The notes beneath the pieces are model-generated. The model ran no database searches. It saw nothing but the letters and a program-made list of their open reading frames with translations, and was not told the DNA's origin. Both the position numbers and the translations under genes were made by a program. From positions 3,007,722 through 3,071,721 of the forward strand of contig NZ_CP141615.1 of assembly GCF_035593305.1 (NCBI RefSeq): a stretch of DNA of 64,000 nucleotides, in the 5' to 3' direction. Positions 52,281 to 61,423 of this stretch are shown here, piece by piece (the first letter of the stretch is position 1; each line of letters opens with the position of its first letter). This stretch comes from Limnochorda sp. L945t (GTDB lineage Bacteria > Bacillota > Limnochordia > Limnochordales > Geochordaceae).

Positions 52281-52625
52281 TCAGGCGCGGGGCGAGGAGG
52301 CGATCCGGACCGCCGTGCCCGAGGCGCTGACCATCAGCATGCTACCCCCGGACCCCACGACTTCGTAGTCCAGGTCTATGCCGACGACGGCGTTGCCGCC
52401 GAGCTCGCGGCAGCGCTCCGCCATCTCCGACAGGGCGATCTCCCGGGCTCTGGCCAACTCCTGCTCGTAGGCCGCACTGCGGCCTCCTACGATGTCGCGG
52501 ATCACGGCGAACATGTCTCGGAAGACGTTGGCTCCCAGGATGGCTTCCCCCGTCACGATTCCCAGGTACTCCTCGATGGGCCGTCCCTCGACGCCCGGCG
52601 TCGTGGTCATGATCACGCCGTACAT
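52281..52625 (-). CDS. YbjQ/UPF0145 family protein
   Basis: A 114-residue protein of the YbjQ (DUF74) family, which forms pentameric rings and is sometimes called heavy-metal-binding, though its role is not settled. Core segments: [46 protein letters not shown] and a final small-residue strand. The ATG at 52625 is supported by AAAGGAGG about nine bases upstream. It is a single gene between a hairpin and the divergent RNA methyltransferase gene. Confidence 0.9.
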   Translation of the reverse strand: MYGVIMTTTPGVEGRPIEEYLGIVTGEAILGANVFRDMFAVIRDIVGGRSAAYEQELARAREIALSEMAERCRELGGNAVVGIDLDYEVVGSGGSMLMVSASGTAVRIASSPRA

Positions 52626-52837
52626 GCGCGATGCCTCCTTTCGGGTGCCGTCCGGACCTGCCGGACGGCACGAGTGCCTCTCGACGGTGCGTCACTGGCC
52701 ACAAGCCAGGGGTTCATGGGGCCGGGCGGCCTGGGCGGCGGTGTCCAGGCAGTGTACCATGAGGTAGGGCCGGAAAGCGCCGGGACCTTGGCCCGGCGAA
52801 GCCGTGGCCGGCCGGTTGGCCAGGAGGAAGGGCTCCG

Positions 52838-53830
52838 GTGTCGTCGACCAGGACGCAGCCGCTGCGGTTGCCGGACGCCTTCGTCCAGCGGCTGCGGGAC
52901 TCGTGGGGGCCGCTCGAGGTGGACCGGATGCTGGCGGGCATGCGCGCGCCCCGGCCCGTCACGCTCCGGGTCAATACGCTGCGCACCAACGTGCGAGCCA
53001 CTATCGCGGCCCTCTGGCAAGCCGGCATCAAGGTGGAACGGGTGAGCTGGTACCCCGACGCGCTCATCGTCAAGAACGCGCGCGAATCCCGGCTCGAGGC
53101 GCTACCCGAGTATCGCGACGGCCACTTCTACCTTCAGAGCCTCTCCAGCATGGTCCCGCCCCTCGTGCTGGCGCCGCGGCCGGGCGAGCGGGTACTGGAC
53201 GTGGCGGCGGCGCCTGGGAGCAAGACCACGCAGATGGCGGCCATGATGGAAAACCGAGGCGCCATCCTCGCCATCGAGACGAGCGCGGTGCGGGCCGAGC
53301 GGCTGCGTTTCAACCTGCAGCGCCAGCAGGTGACCATCGCCGAGGTCAGGGTGGGCGACGGGCGACGCCTTGGGCCCGGCTCGCGAGGGCAGTTCGACCG
53401 GGTCCTGCTGGACGCCCCGTGCAGCGGCGAGGGGCGGTTCGTGATGGGGGACGTCTCCACGTACCGGCACTGGTCCGAGCGGCTCGTGCGGCGTCTCGTG
53501 CCGCTGCAGCGGCAGTTGCTCTCGAGCGCCCTGAGGGCCGTGAGGCCCGGCGGCGTGGTGGTCTACTCCACGTGCACCATCAACCCTGACGAAAACGAGG
53601 GTGTCGTCGAGTGGGCGCTCGGGCGGTACGGGGACGCGCTCGAGGTGCTGCCCATCGAGCTTGCGCTACCCGCACGGTGGCCCGGGCTCACGGGCGGGGG
53701 AGGCCATCCGGCGCTCCGGCTCGCCTTGCGCATCCCGCCCTCGGCCACGATGGAGGGCTTCTTCGTCTGCAAGCTGAGAGTGAAGCGGCCGCTGCAAACC
53801 TCCCCTCCCGACGGTTCTCCTGGCAACTGA
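52838..53830 (+). CDS. NOL1/NOP2/Sun-family RNA m5C methyltransferase
   Basis: SAM-dependent rRNA or tRNA cytosine-5 methyltransferase, 330 residues, of the RsmB/RsmF group without the long PUA extension. An N-terminal RNA-recognition part (about 1-95) includes LRVNTLRT. The Rossmann domain has VLDVAAAPGSKTTQMAAMM and the two catalytic Cys motifs: DAPCSGEG and YSTCTINPDENE. GTG has AGGAGGAAGGG upstream. It is divergent from ybjQ and probably monocistronic. The target nucleotide cannot be told from sequence. Confidence 0.92.
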   Translation: MSSTRTQPLRLPDAFVQRLRDSWGPLEVDRMLAGMRAPRPVTLRVNTLRTNVRATIAALWQAGIKVERVSWYPDALIVKNARESRLEALPEYRDGHFYLQSLSSMVPPLVLAPRPGERVLDVAAAPGSKTTQMAAMMENRGAILAIETSAVRAERLRFNLQRQQVTIAEVRVGDGRRLGPGSRGQFDRVLLDAPCSGEGRFVMGDVSTYRHWSERLVRRLVPLQRQLLSSALRAVRPGGVVVYSTCTINPDENEGVVEWALGRYGDALEVLPIELALPARWPGLTGGGGHPALRLALRIPPSATMEGFFVCKLRVKRPLQTSPPDGSPGN

Positions 53831-54040
53831 TGGGTCTCGTTGGAAGAGCGTTCCCCATCAAAGCCGGGATCACGCGCCGTCCGGTGGCGGCGAAGACCGT
53901 ATCGCCAAACTGACGAGGTCCTGTTTGCGCATGGGTCGTATCGTCACGGCCGCCCTTGCTCACCCCGCTCCAGGTTGGGGGCGTCGTCTGTCAGGATGAG
54001 CGCAGATCGGATCGTCCGGGACCGGGTGCTGTTTTCCCCG

Positions 54041-54070
54041 TTGTGTTGCCGTGCCCGTTCGGCGTACGCT
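54041..54070 (+). promoter_or_regulatory. candidate promoter of the toxin-antitoxin pair
   Basis: TTGTGT (54041-54046) and TACGCT (54065-54070) with an 18-base spacer, 22 bases before the antitoxin GTG. The match is moderate. Such operons are usually repressed by their own products, so an operator would be expected here. Confidence 0.3.
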
Positions 54071-54092
54071 GTGACCATGGGAGGGATGTTTT

Positions 54093-54356
54093 GTGGAGCG
54101 CGTAGCCATCCGGCAGTTGAGGGACGGGCTGACCACCTTCCTGCGCCGGGTGCGAGCGGGCGAGTCCTTGCTCATCACGGATCGCAACACGCCCATCGCC
54201 CAGCTGACCCCGGTGGCACCAGGACATGCCAGTCTGGCTGGGCTGGTTGCGCAAGGATGGGTCGACTGGGGGGGCGGCAAACCGCGAGGAGCGGCTCGCC
54301 CGGCTCGCGTACGTGAGGGCCGGGTTTCGGACCTGGTGGTCGAAGCTCGACGGTGA
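54093..54356 (+). CDS. type II antitoxin, Phd/YefM-like
   Basis: An 87-residue antitoxin with the Phd/YefM N-terminal DNA-binding fold: VAIRQLRDGLTTFLRRVRAGESLLITDRNTPIAQL contains the family pattern R.....L..V..GE...IT..G.PVA.L. The C-terminal half is a flexible Arg/Gly/Pro-rich tail that would wrap the toxin. GTG start with GGGAGGG about nine bases upstream. Its stop overlaps the toxin start (GTGA), the standard TA arrangement, antitoxin first. Confidence 0.88.
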   Translation: MERVAIRQLRDGLTTFLRRVRAGESLLITDRNTPIAQLTPVAPGHASLAGLVAQGWVDWGGGKPRGAARPARVREGRVSDLVVEARR

Positions 54357-54787
54357 TCCTCTACCTGGATACGAGCGCCATCGTCAAGCTCTACGTCGAT
54401 GAGGATGGGTCGCCGCTCGTCCGGTCCGCAGTCGAGGCGGCCGAGGTAGTGGCCACTTCCCGCGTGGCCTACGCGGAGACTCGCGCCGCCCTGGCCGCAG
54501 CTTCCAGACAGGGGCGCATCGCTGAGGCCGAGCGGGCCGTGGCCGCGGCAGCGTTCCGGGCAGACTGGCGGTCGTTTTGCGTGGTCCACGTGACCCAGGA
54601 ATTGGTGGAGCTGGCCGCCGACCTGGCAGAGGAGAAGGCACTACGGGGGTTTGACGCCATCCACCTTGCCTCAGCCGTGTTTCTCCTACAGCGTACCGGT
54701 CAGGTCGTCCGTTTCCTGGCGTGGGATCGCCGCTTGAACCAGGCAGCAGCGGAGATGGGGTTGCAGGTCGAACGGGAGAGCGGATAG
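54353..54787 (+). CDS. PIN-domain toxin, VapC-like
   Basis: A 144-residue PIN-fold ribonuclease toxin. The conserved acidic residues are present: D6 in YLDTSAIVKLY, the Glu in YAETRAAL, the Asp in FDAIHLASA and the Asp in WDRRL. It cleaves RNA (tRNA or rRNA in characterised members) and is held in check by the antitoxin encoded just upstream. The GTG start overlaps the antitoxin stop. The pair stands next to a frameshifted gene, so the locus may be a mobile or decaying island. Confidence 0.92.
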   Translation: MILYLDTSAIVKLYVDEDGSPLVRSAVEAAEVVATSRVAYAETRAALAAASRQGRIAEAERAVAAAAFRADWRSFCVVHVTQELVELAADLAEEKALRGFDAIHLASAVFLLQRTGQVVRFLAWDRRLNQAAAEMGLQVERESG

Positions 54788-54814
54788 CCCCGCGAGCCCC
54801 ATCAGAGTTGCCCC

Positions 54815-55452
54815 ATGGATCGGCTTCCCGAATCGGCGGACCAGATCCGGGTGATGCCGGTCGAGGTGGCGAAGCGCTACGCACGGGACTCGCTGCAAAC
54901 CCCCCAGTACACCGCGGGGGCCAGGCGCTCGTACCGGTGGAAGGCCGGCTGAGCTGGGAGTTTCTCTTGGTGCCGAGCGGGGCGGTCATCAAGTGGCTCT
55001 TGCCGGCGGGCGGGGTGGCGGTGGTCGACGCGACCACACAGGAGAAAAACACCCGCCTGATCCAGCAGCCCATGCGGCCGGCCGAGGGCGTCTACCTCCG
55101 CGGCATCGTCGATGCCCTGTTCATCCACCAGGATCAGGTGAAGGTGACGGAGGTGTCCCGCGGCGAGGACGGCCCCGTCAACCGCCAGCCGTTCTTGATG
55201 GCCAATCCGCTGGTGGACTGGTCGGGGTTCGAGATCATCGAGCCGCTGCCGTTCGTGCGCGACGGGGTGCTCTACTGGAAAGTCGTGGTCATGCCCAAGG
55301 ACGCCGCCGGCATCGCGTACCAGGCTTTTGTCGACAGCCGCACCAACCGGGTCTACACCGTGCAGTCCGACATCGAGCAGCTCCTTGGGGAAATCCGGGA
55401 GCGGCTGGACGAGCTCGAGGTGCAGGTCGACCTGCTGAAGCAGGCCAGGTAG
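54815..55452 (+). pseudogene. hypothetical protein broken by a 1-base shift in a G run
   Basis: Two frames give one plausible protein of about 212 residues. From ATG 54815 the first frame reads IRVMPVEVAKRYARDSLQTPQYTAG, then the neighbouring frame continues QALVPVEGRLSWEFLLVPSGAVIKWL and runs without stop to 55452. Adding one G to the run at 54916-54920 joins them. The second part (LPFVRDGVLYWKVVVMP, YQAFVDSRTNRVYTV, ending in a short coiled segment ERLDELEVQVDLLKQ) resembles the C-terminal soluble part of larger membrane proteins of unknown function. It may therefore be both truncated and shifted, or the shift may be a sequencing error. Confidence 0.5.
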
Positions 55453-55459
55453 TCCCGCC

Positions 55460-56269
55460 CTACGGCCGGTCCGAGCGGCTGCGCTGCAGCTCCGGGTCGA
55501 GGGCCCCGTCGGCCGTGAACAGGCGCCGGTAGGCGGAGAGCACCAGCACCAGGCAGCCCAGGGCGACGGCGGCCGAGATCATGAGCATCACGACGATCTG
55601 GTACCGCACCGCCTGACGGGGGTCGGCACCCCCGAGGATCTGGCCGGTCATCATCCCCGGCAGGCTCACCAGGCCCACCACCATCATCGAGTTGATGGTG
55701 GGGGTCATGCCGGTGCGCACGGCCTCTTTGACGGACTCCCGCACGGCTTCCCACGGGGTCGCGCCGAAAGCGAGCAGTTCCTCGACTTCCGCAAGCCTCG
55801 CCCGGGTGGAGCCGTAGAGGCGCTGGAGTGCCAGGGCGACGCCGTTCATGGAGTTGCCCAGGATCATCCCGAAGATGGGGATGGCAACGCGGGCGGAGTA
55901 CCAGGGCTCCGGGCGGATGATGAGCCCGACCACGATGCCCCCTACGAGCACCGAGCTGGCGAAAAGCGCCGCAAAGGCCAGCTCCCTCGGGTAGCGCGCG
56001 ACGTCCCTCGTGCGCGCGGTGGCCGCCTGGGTTGCCACGGCGGTCATGGCCACGGCGACCAGGAAGAGGAGCCAGGGGCGGTTGGACTCGAAGATGAAGG
56101 CCAGCACGTAGCCGATGAGCATGAGCTGGACGAACGTGCGCAGCGTGCCCACGAGGAGCGGGCGCAGCAAGCCGAGCTGCAGCGCCGCCGATACGCCGCC
56201 GGCCAGGAGCACCAGCACCACCGAGAGGGCGAGCTGCGCGTCGCTGATGGGGATGACGCCGGTGTTCAC
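55460..56269 (-). CDS. fetB: FetB-type ABC permease (UPF0014)
   Basis: Membrane subunit of the FetAB (YbbL-YbbM) transporter, linked to iron export and peroxide tolerance in E. coli. It has 269 residues with about six or seven hydrophobic segments. Family landmarks: GLLRPLLVGTLRTFVQLMLIGYVL, IPIFGMILGNSMNGVALALQRL, a cytoplasmic loop LLAFGATPWEAV and TPTINSMMVVGLVSLPGMMTGQILGG. The GTG start overlaps the stop of the ATPase gene upstream (GTGA on the minus strand). It converges with the frameshifted gene, seven bases apart. Confidence 0.93.
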   Translation of the reverse strand: MNTGVIPISDAQLALSVVLVLLAGGVSAALQLGLLRPLLVGTLRTFVQLMLIGYVLAFIFESNRPWLLFLVAVAMTAVATQAATARTRDVARYPRELAFAALFASSVLVGGIVVGLIIRPEPWYSARVAIPIFGMILGNSMNGVALALQRLYGSTRARLAEVEELLAFGATPWEAVRESVKEAVRTGMTPTINSMMVVGLVSLPGMMTGQILGGADPRQAVRYQIVVMLMISAAVALGCLVLVLSAYRRLFTADGALDPELQRSRSDRP

Positions 56270-56949
56270 GGGGCCGCCCCCGTCCCGTTGTGGTGGAGGT
56301 CGACCGCGGTCACGGGAGAAAAGGCTCCGCCGTCTTCCTCCACGTGGGAAACCAGCACGAGACCTCGGCCTGGCCGGGCCTTCACCCATGTCCCGAGGAA
56401 CTGCAGCACCGTGCGGCGGGTATCGGCGTCGAGGGCTGCGGTCGGTTCGTCGAGCAAGAGCACGGACGGGCCGGCGAAGACGGCCCGGAGCAGGGCCACC
56501 CGGGCCAGTTCCCCACCCGACAGGGTGCGGGCGTCCTGGGCAGGGTCGCTCAGGCCCAGCCGGGTCATGGCCTCGACGACCCGGTCCCGACCGGGGGGCG
56601 GGAGGTCCTTGAAGATCCGCAGCCGGTACGGCACCAGGACGTTGTCGAGCGCGCTGCCGTCGAAGACCACGGGGCGCTGGGCCAGGTAGTGCACGAGCCG
56701 GCGCCAGAGCGGGGGAGAGAACTCCCCCATGTCCCGCCCGGCCAGCCACACCCGGCCGGAGACGATGGGCACCAGGCGGGCAAGGGCCCGCAGCAGGGTC
56801 GACTTGCCCGCACCGGACGGGCCACGCAGCACCAGCGCGCCCCCTTCGGGGACCGTCCCGGAGGCGACGATGCGGCGCAAGCCCCTGGCCGGCTCGCACA
56901 CCAGTCGATCGAAACGAAGAACGGGCCCGCAAGCGGAGTCGCTCGTCAT
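56266..56949 (-). CDS. fetA: FetA-type ABC ATPase
   Basis: ATPase partner of the FetB permease, about 227 residues, the short size usual for this family. Walker A GPSGAGKSTLLRAL, Q-loop YLAQRPVVFDG, signature LSGGELARVALLRA, Walker B VLLLDEPTAALD and the switch His in VLVSHVEED are all intact. The frame is open a little further upstream, but ATG 56949 gives a normal N-terminus. It is co-transcribed with fetB and follows the TauE-type gene on the same strand. Confidence 0.92.
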   Translation of the reverse strand: MTSDSACGPVLRFDRLVCEPARGLRRIVASGTVPEGGALVLRGPSGAGKSTLLRALARLVPIVSGRVWLAGRDMGEFSPPLWRRLVHYLAQRPVVFDGSALDNVLVPYRLRIFKDLPPPGRDRVVEAMTRLGLSDPAQDARTLSGGELARVALLRAVFAGPSVLLLDEPTAALDADTRRTVLQFLGTWVKARPGRGLVLVSHVEEDGGAFSPVTAVDLHHNGTGAAP

Positions 56950-57052
56950 CACAAAGGCGATGGTACGCTTCCGGGGACCGGCCGTCAAATGGGCCCGGCC
57001 CCCGGCGGCGTACCGGCCTCCAAGGGAGGATCCCCGGGGCGGGCGGCCGCCC

Positions 57053-58042
57053 TCAGCGCCCGCTCCGCTCCCATACCACCCGCTCGGCCGGGGGCTGCTG
57101 CCAGGCCTGAGGAGGCTGGGCAGGACGGGCGGGAAGGGCCCGCACGGGGCGGCGCGGGCGGGAGCCGAGGGCCAGCAGGAGGCTCGCCACCCCCAAGAGC
57201 CCCGCGGGCACGACCACCAGCGGGCGAAGCCGTTCGGGAAGGCCCGCAGCCTGCAGTACGACGGGCAGGTTGACCAGCACCACCATGCCGCCCACGGCCG
57301 CGGCCAGCAGGCGCTGGGGCATCCGGCTCACGATGTAGGCCGCCAGAGGGGCCGCGACCGCTCCGCCTGCCATCAGGGCGAGCACCCAGGCCGGCTGGAC
57401 GGCCTGCGTTCCCCTTGCGGCGAGAAAACCTGCCGAGGCAGCCGCCGTCACCAGAAACTCCGCCGTGTCGACCGAACCGATGACCTGCCGGGGAGCGGCC
57501 TCCTTACGGGCCAGCAGCAGCGGGGTGGCGACGGGCCCCCAGCCGCCCCCTCCCACCGCGTCGGCAAAGCCGGCGACCCCGCCGATGAGGGCGAGCAACC
57601 ACGGGCGACCGGGACGCGCTCCGGGCCGGCTCCCGCCGGCGGCGGGCAGGGAGGCTTGGCCCGGACCCTGCCCCCGGGCGTCTCGCACGCAGCGCACCAG
57701 GATGTAAGCACCGAGCGACAGCAGCAACACGGAGACGTACGGCCGGGCCAGGTGACCCGGTACGTGGGAAAGCGCCGTCGCCCCCAAGAACGCGCCCACC
57801 ATCCCCGGGAGGGCGATGGCGCCCACCAGGCGCCATCGGACGTTGCCGACCCGCCAGTGGGCGAGCCCCGACAGGGCGGTCGTGACCAGCTCGGCCACGT
57901 GCACCGTCGCCGACACCACGGCGGGAGCGATACCCGCCAGCGTCAGCAGGCTCGCGGAAGAGACTCCGTACGCCATGCCCATGGAGCCGTCCACGAGCTG
58001 GGCGATCAGGCCGACCAGCGCCAGGAAGAGCAGTCTTCCCAT
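57053..58042 (-). CDS. TauE/SafE-family sulfite/anion exporter-like permease
   Basis: Membrane protein of 329 residues with two homologous halves of about four helices each. Repeats of the family pattern: LVDGSMGMAYGVSSASLL in the first half and GVAGFADAVGGGGWGPVATPLLL in the second. Members export sulfite, sulfoacetate or other small organic anions. The C-terminal 40 residues are Arg/Pro-rich. ATG 58042 is preferred over an upstream in-frame start. It lies 103 bases upstream of fetA; a shared transcript is possible. No sulfur genes are nearby, so the cargo is unknown. Confidence 0.9.
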   Translation of the reverse strand: MGRLLFLALVGLIAQLVDGSMGMAYGVSSASLLTLAGIAPAVVSATVHVAELVTTALSGLAHWRVGNVRWRLVGAIALPGMVGAFLGATALSHVPGHLARPYVSVLLLSLGAYILVRCVRDARGQGPGQASLPAAGGSRPGARPGRPWLLALIGGVAGFADAVGGGGWGPVATPLLLARKEAAPRQVIGSVDTAEFLVTAAASAGFLAARGTQAVQPAWVLALMAGGAVAAPLAAYIVSRMPQRLLAAAVGGMVVLVNLPVVLQAAGLPERLRPLVVVPAGLLGVASLLLALGSRPRRPVRALPARPAQPPQAWQQPPAERVVWERSGR

Positions 58043-58172
58043 CCATGCGGCCCCCTCTTCGGCAATGAGGCTGAAGGCCGCGGCGCGCCGCACGCTCCGG
58101 TACCGGGCTAGTACGGCAGCAGTCTATGCAGGGGATGGGACACGGGTCCCGGGAACGGAGTACCAGGGAGAC

Positions 58173-59126
58173 CTAGCTGGGCCGGGGCGGCGAGGGGAGG
58201 GCCGCCAGCCGGTGGCGGGCCAGTTCGCAGTATTCGGGGACGATGTCGTAGCCCACGTAATGTCGCCCCGCAAGGCGGGCCGCGACGCACGTAGAGCCCG
58301 AGCCGCAAAACGGGTCGAGCACCACGTCGCCCACGTAGGAGTAAAGGCGAATGACCCGCTCCGCCAGCGCCACCGGGAACGGGGCCGGGTGGCCGACCCT
58401 GCGCGCCGACTCGGGCGGGATGTCCCACACGGAGATCGTGGCTTCGAGGAACTCCTCCGCCGGGATGTCCGACTCCCCGGCATCGGGCCGGCGAAACTCC
58501 CCTTTGGCGAACACCAGCAGATACTCGTGGACGTCTCGCAGCCGCGGAGCCCGCGCCGAACGCCAGCTGCCCCACGCGCAGCTGCCGCTCATGCTCTTGC
58601 CCTTGCGCCAGATGATCTCCCCGGCCGGCAAGAAGCCGGCGGCGGAGTGAACGGCGTAGAAATACGCGTGCATGGGCACGTAGGGTTTGCGCCCCAGGTT
58701 GGCCACGTTGACCACGTAGCGCCCGCCCGGCTTGAGCACGCGGTACACTTCGGCGGCGACCCGGCCGATGAGAGCGAGGTACGCACGCAGGTCGACGTCC
58801 GCGTCGTACTCCTTGCCGTCGTTGTACGGGGGCGAAGTGAAGGCGAGGCCCACGCTTCCGTCCGGCACGTGGTCCATCGCCTCGGACGTGTGGCAGTAGA
58901 TGCGGTCCGCCCACTGCTCCGGCGGCGTCCAGGGCACGGAACGGGCGGCCGATGGGGGCTGGAAAGAGGCGGCTGCCGGCTCCGGAGGGGCCGCCGGCTC
59001 AGGGGCGGGCGCGAGGCTCAGCGCAGGCAGGCCGTTGGCATACAGGGTGCGCGAGTAGAAGCCCGAGGCGTCATGGCTCTCCCGCTTGGAGACCCCGAAG
59101 CTGGAGGTCCGGGTCCTGCGCGCCAC
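58173..59126 (-). CDS. site-specific DNA methyltransferase, beta class, orphan
   Basis: Amino-methyltransferase of DNA (N4-cytosine or N6-adenine), about 317 residues. Motif order is catalytic [11 protein letters not shown] (motif IV, about residue 94) first and SAM-binding [22 protein letters not shown] (motif I) near the C-terminus, which defines the beta class. SPPY is common in N4-cytosine enzymes. The N-terminus [14 protein letters not shown] is also conserved in this group. The start is uncertain: GTG 59126 with a G-rich site is chosen over upstream in-frame GTGs. No endonuclease gene is adjacent, so it is an orphan in this window. Confidence 0.88.
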   Translation of the reverse strand: MARRTRTSSFGVSKRESHDASGFYSRTLYANGLPALSLAPAPEPAAPPEPAAASFQPPSAARSVPWTPPEQWADRIYCHTSEAMDHVPDGSVGLAFTSPPYNDGKEYDADVDLRAYLALIGRVAAEVYRVLKPGGRYVVNVANLGRKPYVPMHAYFYAVHSAAGFLPAGEIIWRKGKSMSGSCAWGSWRSARAPRLRDVHEYLLVFAKGEFRRPDAGESDIPAEEFLEATISVWDIPPESARRVGHPAPFPVALAERVIRLYSYVGDVVLDPFCGSGSTCVAARLAGRHYVGYDIVPEYCELARHRLAALPSPPRPS

Positions 59127-59192
59127 CGGTCGAACCACTCCCCCTGCGCTCGCAGTATTGGCTCCTTGCGCACGGCTCCCTGCACGAAGCGA

Positions 59193-59218
59193 GCCGGGGC
59201 GCTGCAAAGCGCCCCGGC
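59193..59218 (-). terminator. hairpin between the exported-protein and methyltransferase genes
   Basis: Perfect 11-bp inverted repeat GCCGGGGCGCT/AGCGCCCCGGC around a 4-base loop, about 100 bases past the end of the exported protein gene and about 65 before the methyltransferase start on the same strand. No U tract. Confidence 0.5.
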
Positions 59219-59317
59219 CCCTCACCCCGACCCGGAGGCGACACGGCCTTCGCGTCGTCTCGACGGCAGGCCTCGCGTCACTCGACCCGGGGGCCCTGCG
59301 AGCTCCGCCCTCCAGGG

Positions 59318-60034
59318 TCACCTGCCGGAATCGCCGTCCCGGACCCTCGACCACTCAGGGCCGAAGACCAGCGCCAGCCGATACTGGACACCGCTCAGGG
59401 CATCGCCGGGCGCGCCGCTGAGCGGGTCCGTCCCCCGCATGGTCGTCCAGCCCTTACCGGCCCGTGTGTCCCAGAAGTAAGCCGCCCCGGCCTGCAGGTG
59501 CAGGAACGGCGTGATCTTGAGGGACACGGACACATCGGGTACGATGCCGAGGATGAACCGCGTGTAAGTCGTTTGGTTCGGCGTACTCAGGTCGAACTTC
59601 CCCGACTCTGGCTCGAGTACCGTCAGGGTCGCACCCCCGAACGCCAGCCCGAGGCCGGCGTCCAGCGATACCGGACCGGCAATCGGTCGCTGGTAGCCCA
59701 CCCGTGGGCCGCCGTAGCCCAGGTCGAACCAGCGGGTGCGGCCATTGCTTGCTTTCGCCTCGACGTGGCCGCCGGCGCCGAACCCCCCTATGGTGAAGCC
59801 GTCGGCCCCGACCAGCGGGCCATAGCCGCCACCGCCGAGCAGCCACATGGCATTGCCGACTTCGGGTAGCCCTGCCGCCTTCAGCGCTTGGTTGAGCTCC
59901 GGTACGGACAGGGTCTGGTAGGTGGCCGTAAACCCGCCCCCGGCGAACGGGGCGGCCGCAACGATGCCCGACGACGCGACGACGGCGATGAGCGCCACCG
60001 CCAGCACGCGGAAAAGGTCGACACGCTTACCCAT
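59318..60034 (-). CDS. hypothetical exported Gly-rich protein, possible beta barrel
   Basis: A 238-residue protein with a clear signal peptide (about 1-28: [20 protein letters not shown]). The mature part starts with a helical segment ([18 protein letters not shown]), followed by Gly-rich strands ([32 protein letters not shown]) and later alternating beta strands with aromatic residues ([40 protein letters not shown]). Such patterns suit a small outer-membrane or surface protein. The ending does not finish in an aromatic residue. The ATG is preceded by AAGGAGG about 13 bases away. The family was not recognised. Confidence 0.65.
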   Translation of the reverse strand: MGKRVDLFRVLAVALIAVVASSGIVAAAPFAGGGFTATYQTLSVPELNQALKAAGLPEVGNAMWLLGGGGYGPLVGADGFTIGGFGAGGHVEAKASNGRTRWFDLGYGGPRVGYQRPIAGPVSLDAGLGLAFGGATLTVLEPESGKFDLSTPNQTTYTRFILGIVPDVSVSLKITPFLHLQAGAAYFWDTRAGKGWTTMRGTDPLSGAPGDALSGVQYRLALVFGPEWSRVRDGDSGR

Positions 60035-60176
60035 CGTGATGCGTTGCCTCCTTCGTCCATTCAAGGCTGACCCGTTTCCCCACACCGTTGCTCTCGCCGG
60101 GTACGCCAGCGCCAAGAACCGATCCTGCCGCGAGCGCCTCACCTCTGCTTCTCAATTAATCCCAGACGCCGGGACT

Positions 60177-60202
60177 CCACCAGTGACCGCAGTCACTGGT
60201 GG
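60177..60202. promoter_or_regulatory. 11-bp palindrome in a divergent intergenic region
   Basis: CCACCAGTGAC and GTCACTGGTGG form a perfect inverted repeat around CGCA, in the 278-base region between two divergently transcribed genes (exported protein and thiL). Because it does not follow a gene end on either strand, an operator is more likely than a terminator. Confidence 0.45.
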
Positions 60203-60312
60203 GGTCACGAATCGGCGGGCTCAGGTTCACGGCTTAACGCGCGGGGCAAGAGCGTGCATCATGGGCGTGGGAGCACGGACGAGGCTGCCAATGAGACGAG
60301 GGGGACCCCGTG

Positions 60313-61338
60313 ATGAGCCATCCGGTCTCCGGCCTGGGAGAGTTTGCGCTGATCCGGCGGCTTGCCGCCAGGCTCGGGCCTGCTCGCCGGGACGTGGTCG
60401 TGGGGATCGGCGACGACGTCGCGGCCGTGGAAGTCCGCGCCGACCGCTACCTGCTCATGACCTGCGACGCACAGGTGGAGGGAGTGCACTTCCTGCCCGG
60501 CGTCACGCCCCCAGAACGGGTCGGCCGCAAGGCGGCGGCGGTCAACCTGAGCGACATCGCGGCGGCCGGGGGACGGCCCACCCACTTCCTCGTGTCGCTC
60601 CTGCTCCCGCCCGACACGGCCGTGGAGTGGATGGAGGCGGCCTACGACGGGATCGCCCACGAGGCGGCCCTCTTCGGGGCAGACGTGGTGGGGGGTAACG
60701 TCGCGCGGGCCGGCCAGCTCGCGCTCGATCTCACCCTCCTGGGCGAGGTGGAGCGCGACCGGATCGTGCGCCGAGCCGGCGCGAGACCGGGGGATCTCGT
60801 GCTCGTGACCGGGTCTCCCGGGATGGCCCGGGCGGGCCTGGCGCTGCTGAAGCAGCCCGCCCCCGGCCTGGCGGACGAGGAGCGCCGGAGGCTCGTGGAC
60901 GCCTACCAGCTCCCCGTGCCCCGCATCCGGGAGGCTCGCGCCATGGGCGACGTGGGGGGAGTCACGGCGATGATCGACGTGAGCGATGGGCTCGCGGCCG
61001 ACCTGGGCCACATTTGCGACGAGAGCGGCGTGGGCCTGCGCCTGCTGGCTCGGTCCTTGCCGGTCGACGAGGGGATGGGCCGGCTGGCCCGCAGCCTGGG
61101 CGTCGATCCGCTGGAGTGGGTGCTTGGCGGCGGCGACGACTACGAGCTCGCGCTCACGGCCCGCCCCGGTCGAGCGGAAGCGTTGCAGCGGGCGGTGCAC
61201 GACGCGACCGGTACCCCCCTGACCGTCATCGGAGAGATCGTGCCCCGGGAGGCGGGGCGGCATCTGGTGCTCGACGGTGGCCAGGAAGTTCCCCTCACCG
61301 TGGCCGGGTGGGAGCATTTCGGCGCTGGCCACCCTTGA
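60313..61338 (+). CDS. thiL: thiamine-monophosphate kinase
   Basis: Phosphorylates thiamine monophosphate to the active cofactor thiamine diphosphate. It has 341 residues with the usual motifs: GLGEFALIRRL at the start, VGIGDDVAAV (Mg/ATP Asp pair), TCDAQVEGVHF, KAAAVNLSDIAAAGG, VVGGNVAR, MIDVSDGLAADLGHI and the late GGGDDYELAL. ATG 60313 is chosen because GAGGGGG is about eight to ten bases upstream (GTG 60310 is possible). The next gene downstream is controlled by a TPP riboswitch, so the product of ThiL is the ligand that represses the neighbouring transporter. Confidence 0.95.
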   Translation: MSHPVSGLGEFALIRRLAARLGPARRDVVVGIGDDVAAVEVRADRYLLMTCDAQVEGVHFLPGVTPPERVGRKAAAVNLSDIAAAGGRPTHFLVSLLLPPDTAVEWMEAAYDGIAHEAALFGADVVGGNVARAGQLALDLTLLGEVERDRIVRRAGARPGDLVLVTGSPGMARAGLALLKQPAPGLADEERRRLVDAYQLPVPRIREARAMGDVGGVTAMIDVSDGLAADLGHICDESGVGLRLLARSLPVDEGMGRLARSLGVDPLEWVLGGGDDYELALTARPGRAEALQRAVHDATGTPLTVIGEIVPREAGRHLVLDGGQEVPLTVAGWEHFGAGHP

Positions 61339-61423
61339 CGGCGTCTGCCCGTGCCGGGTATCAAAACGTTGGTGGCGTCGCGTTGTGCAGGCCGTCCTGG
61401 GTTGCGGCGAGCGCCACCGGTCA

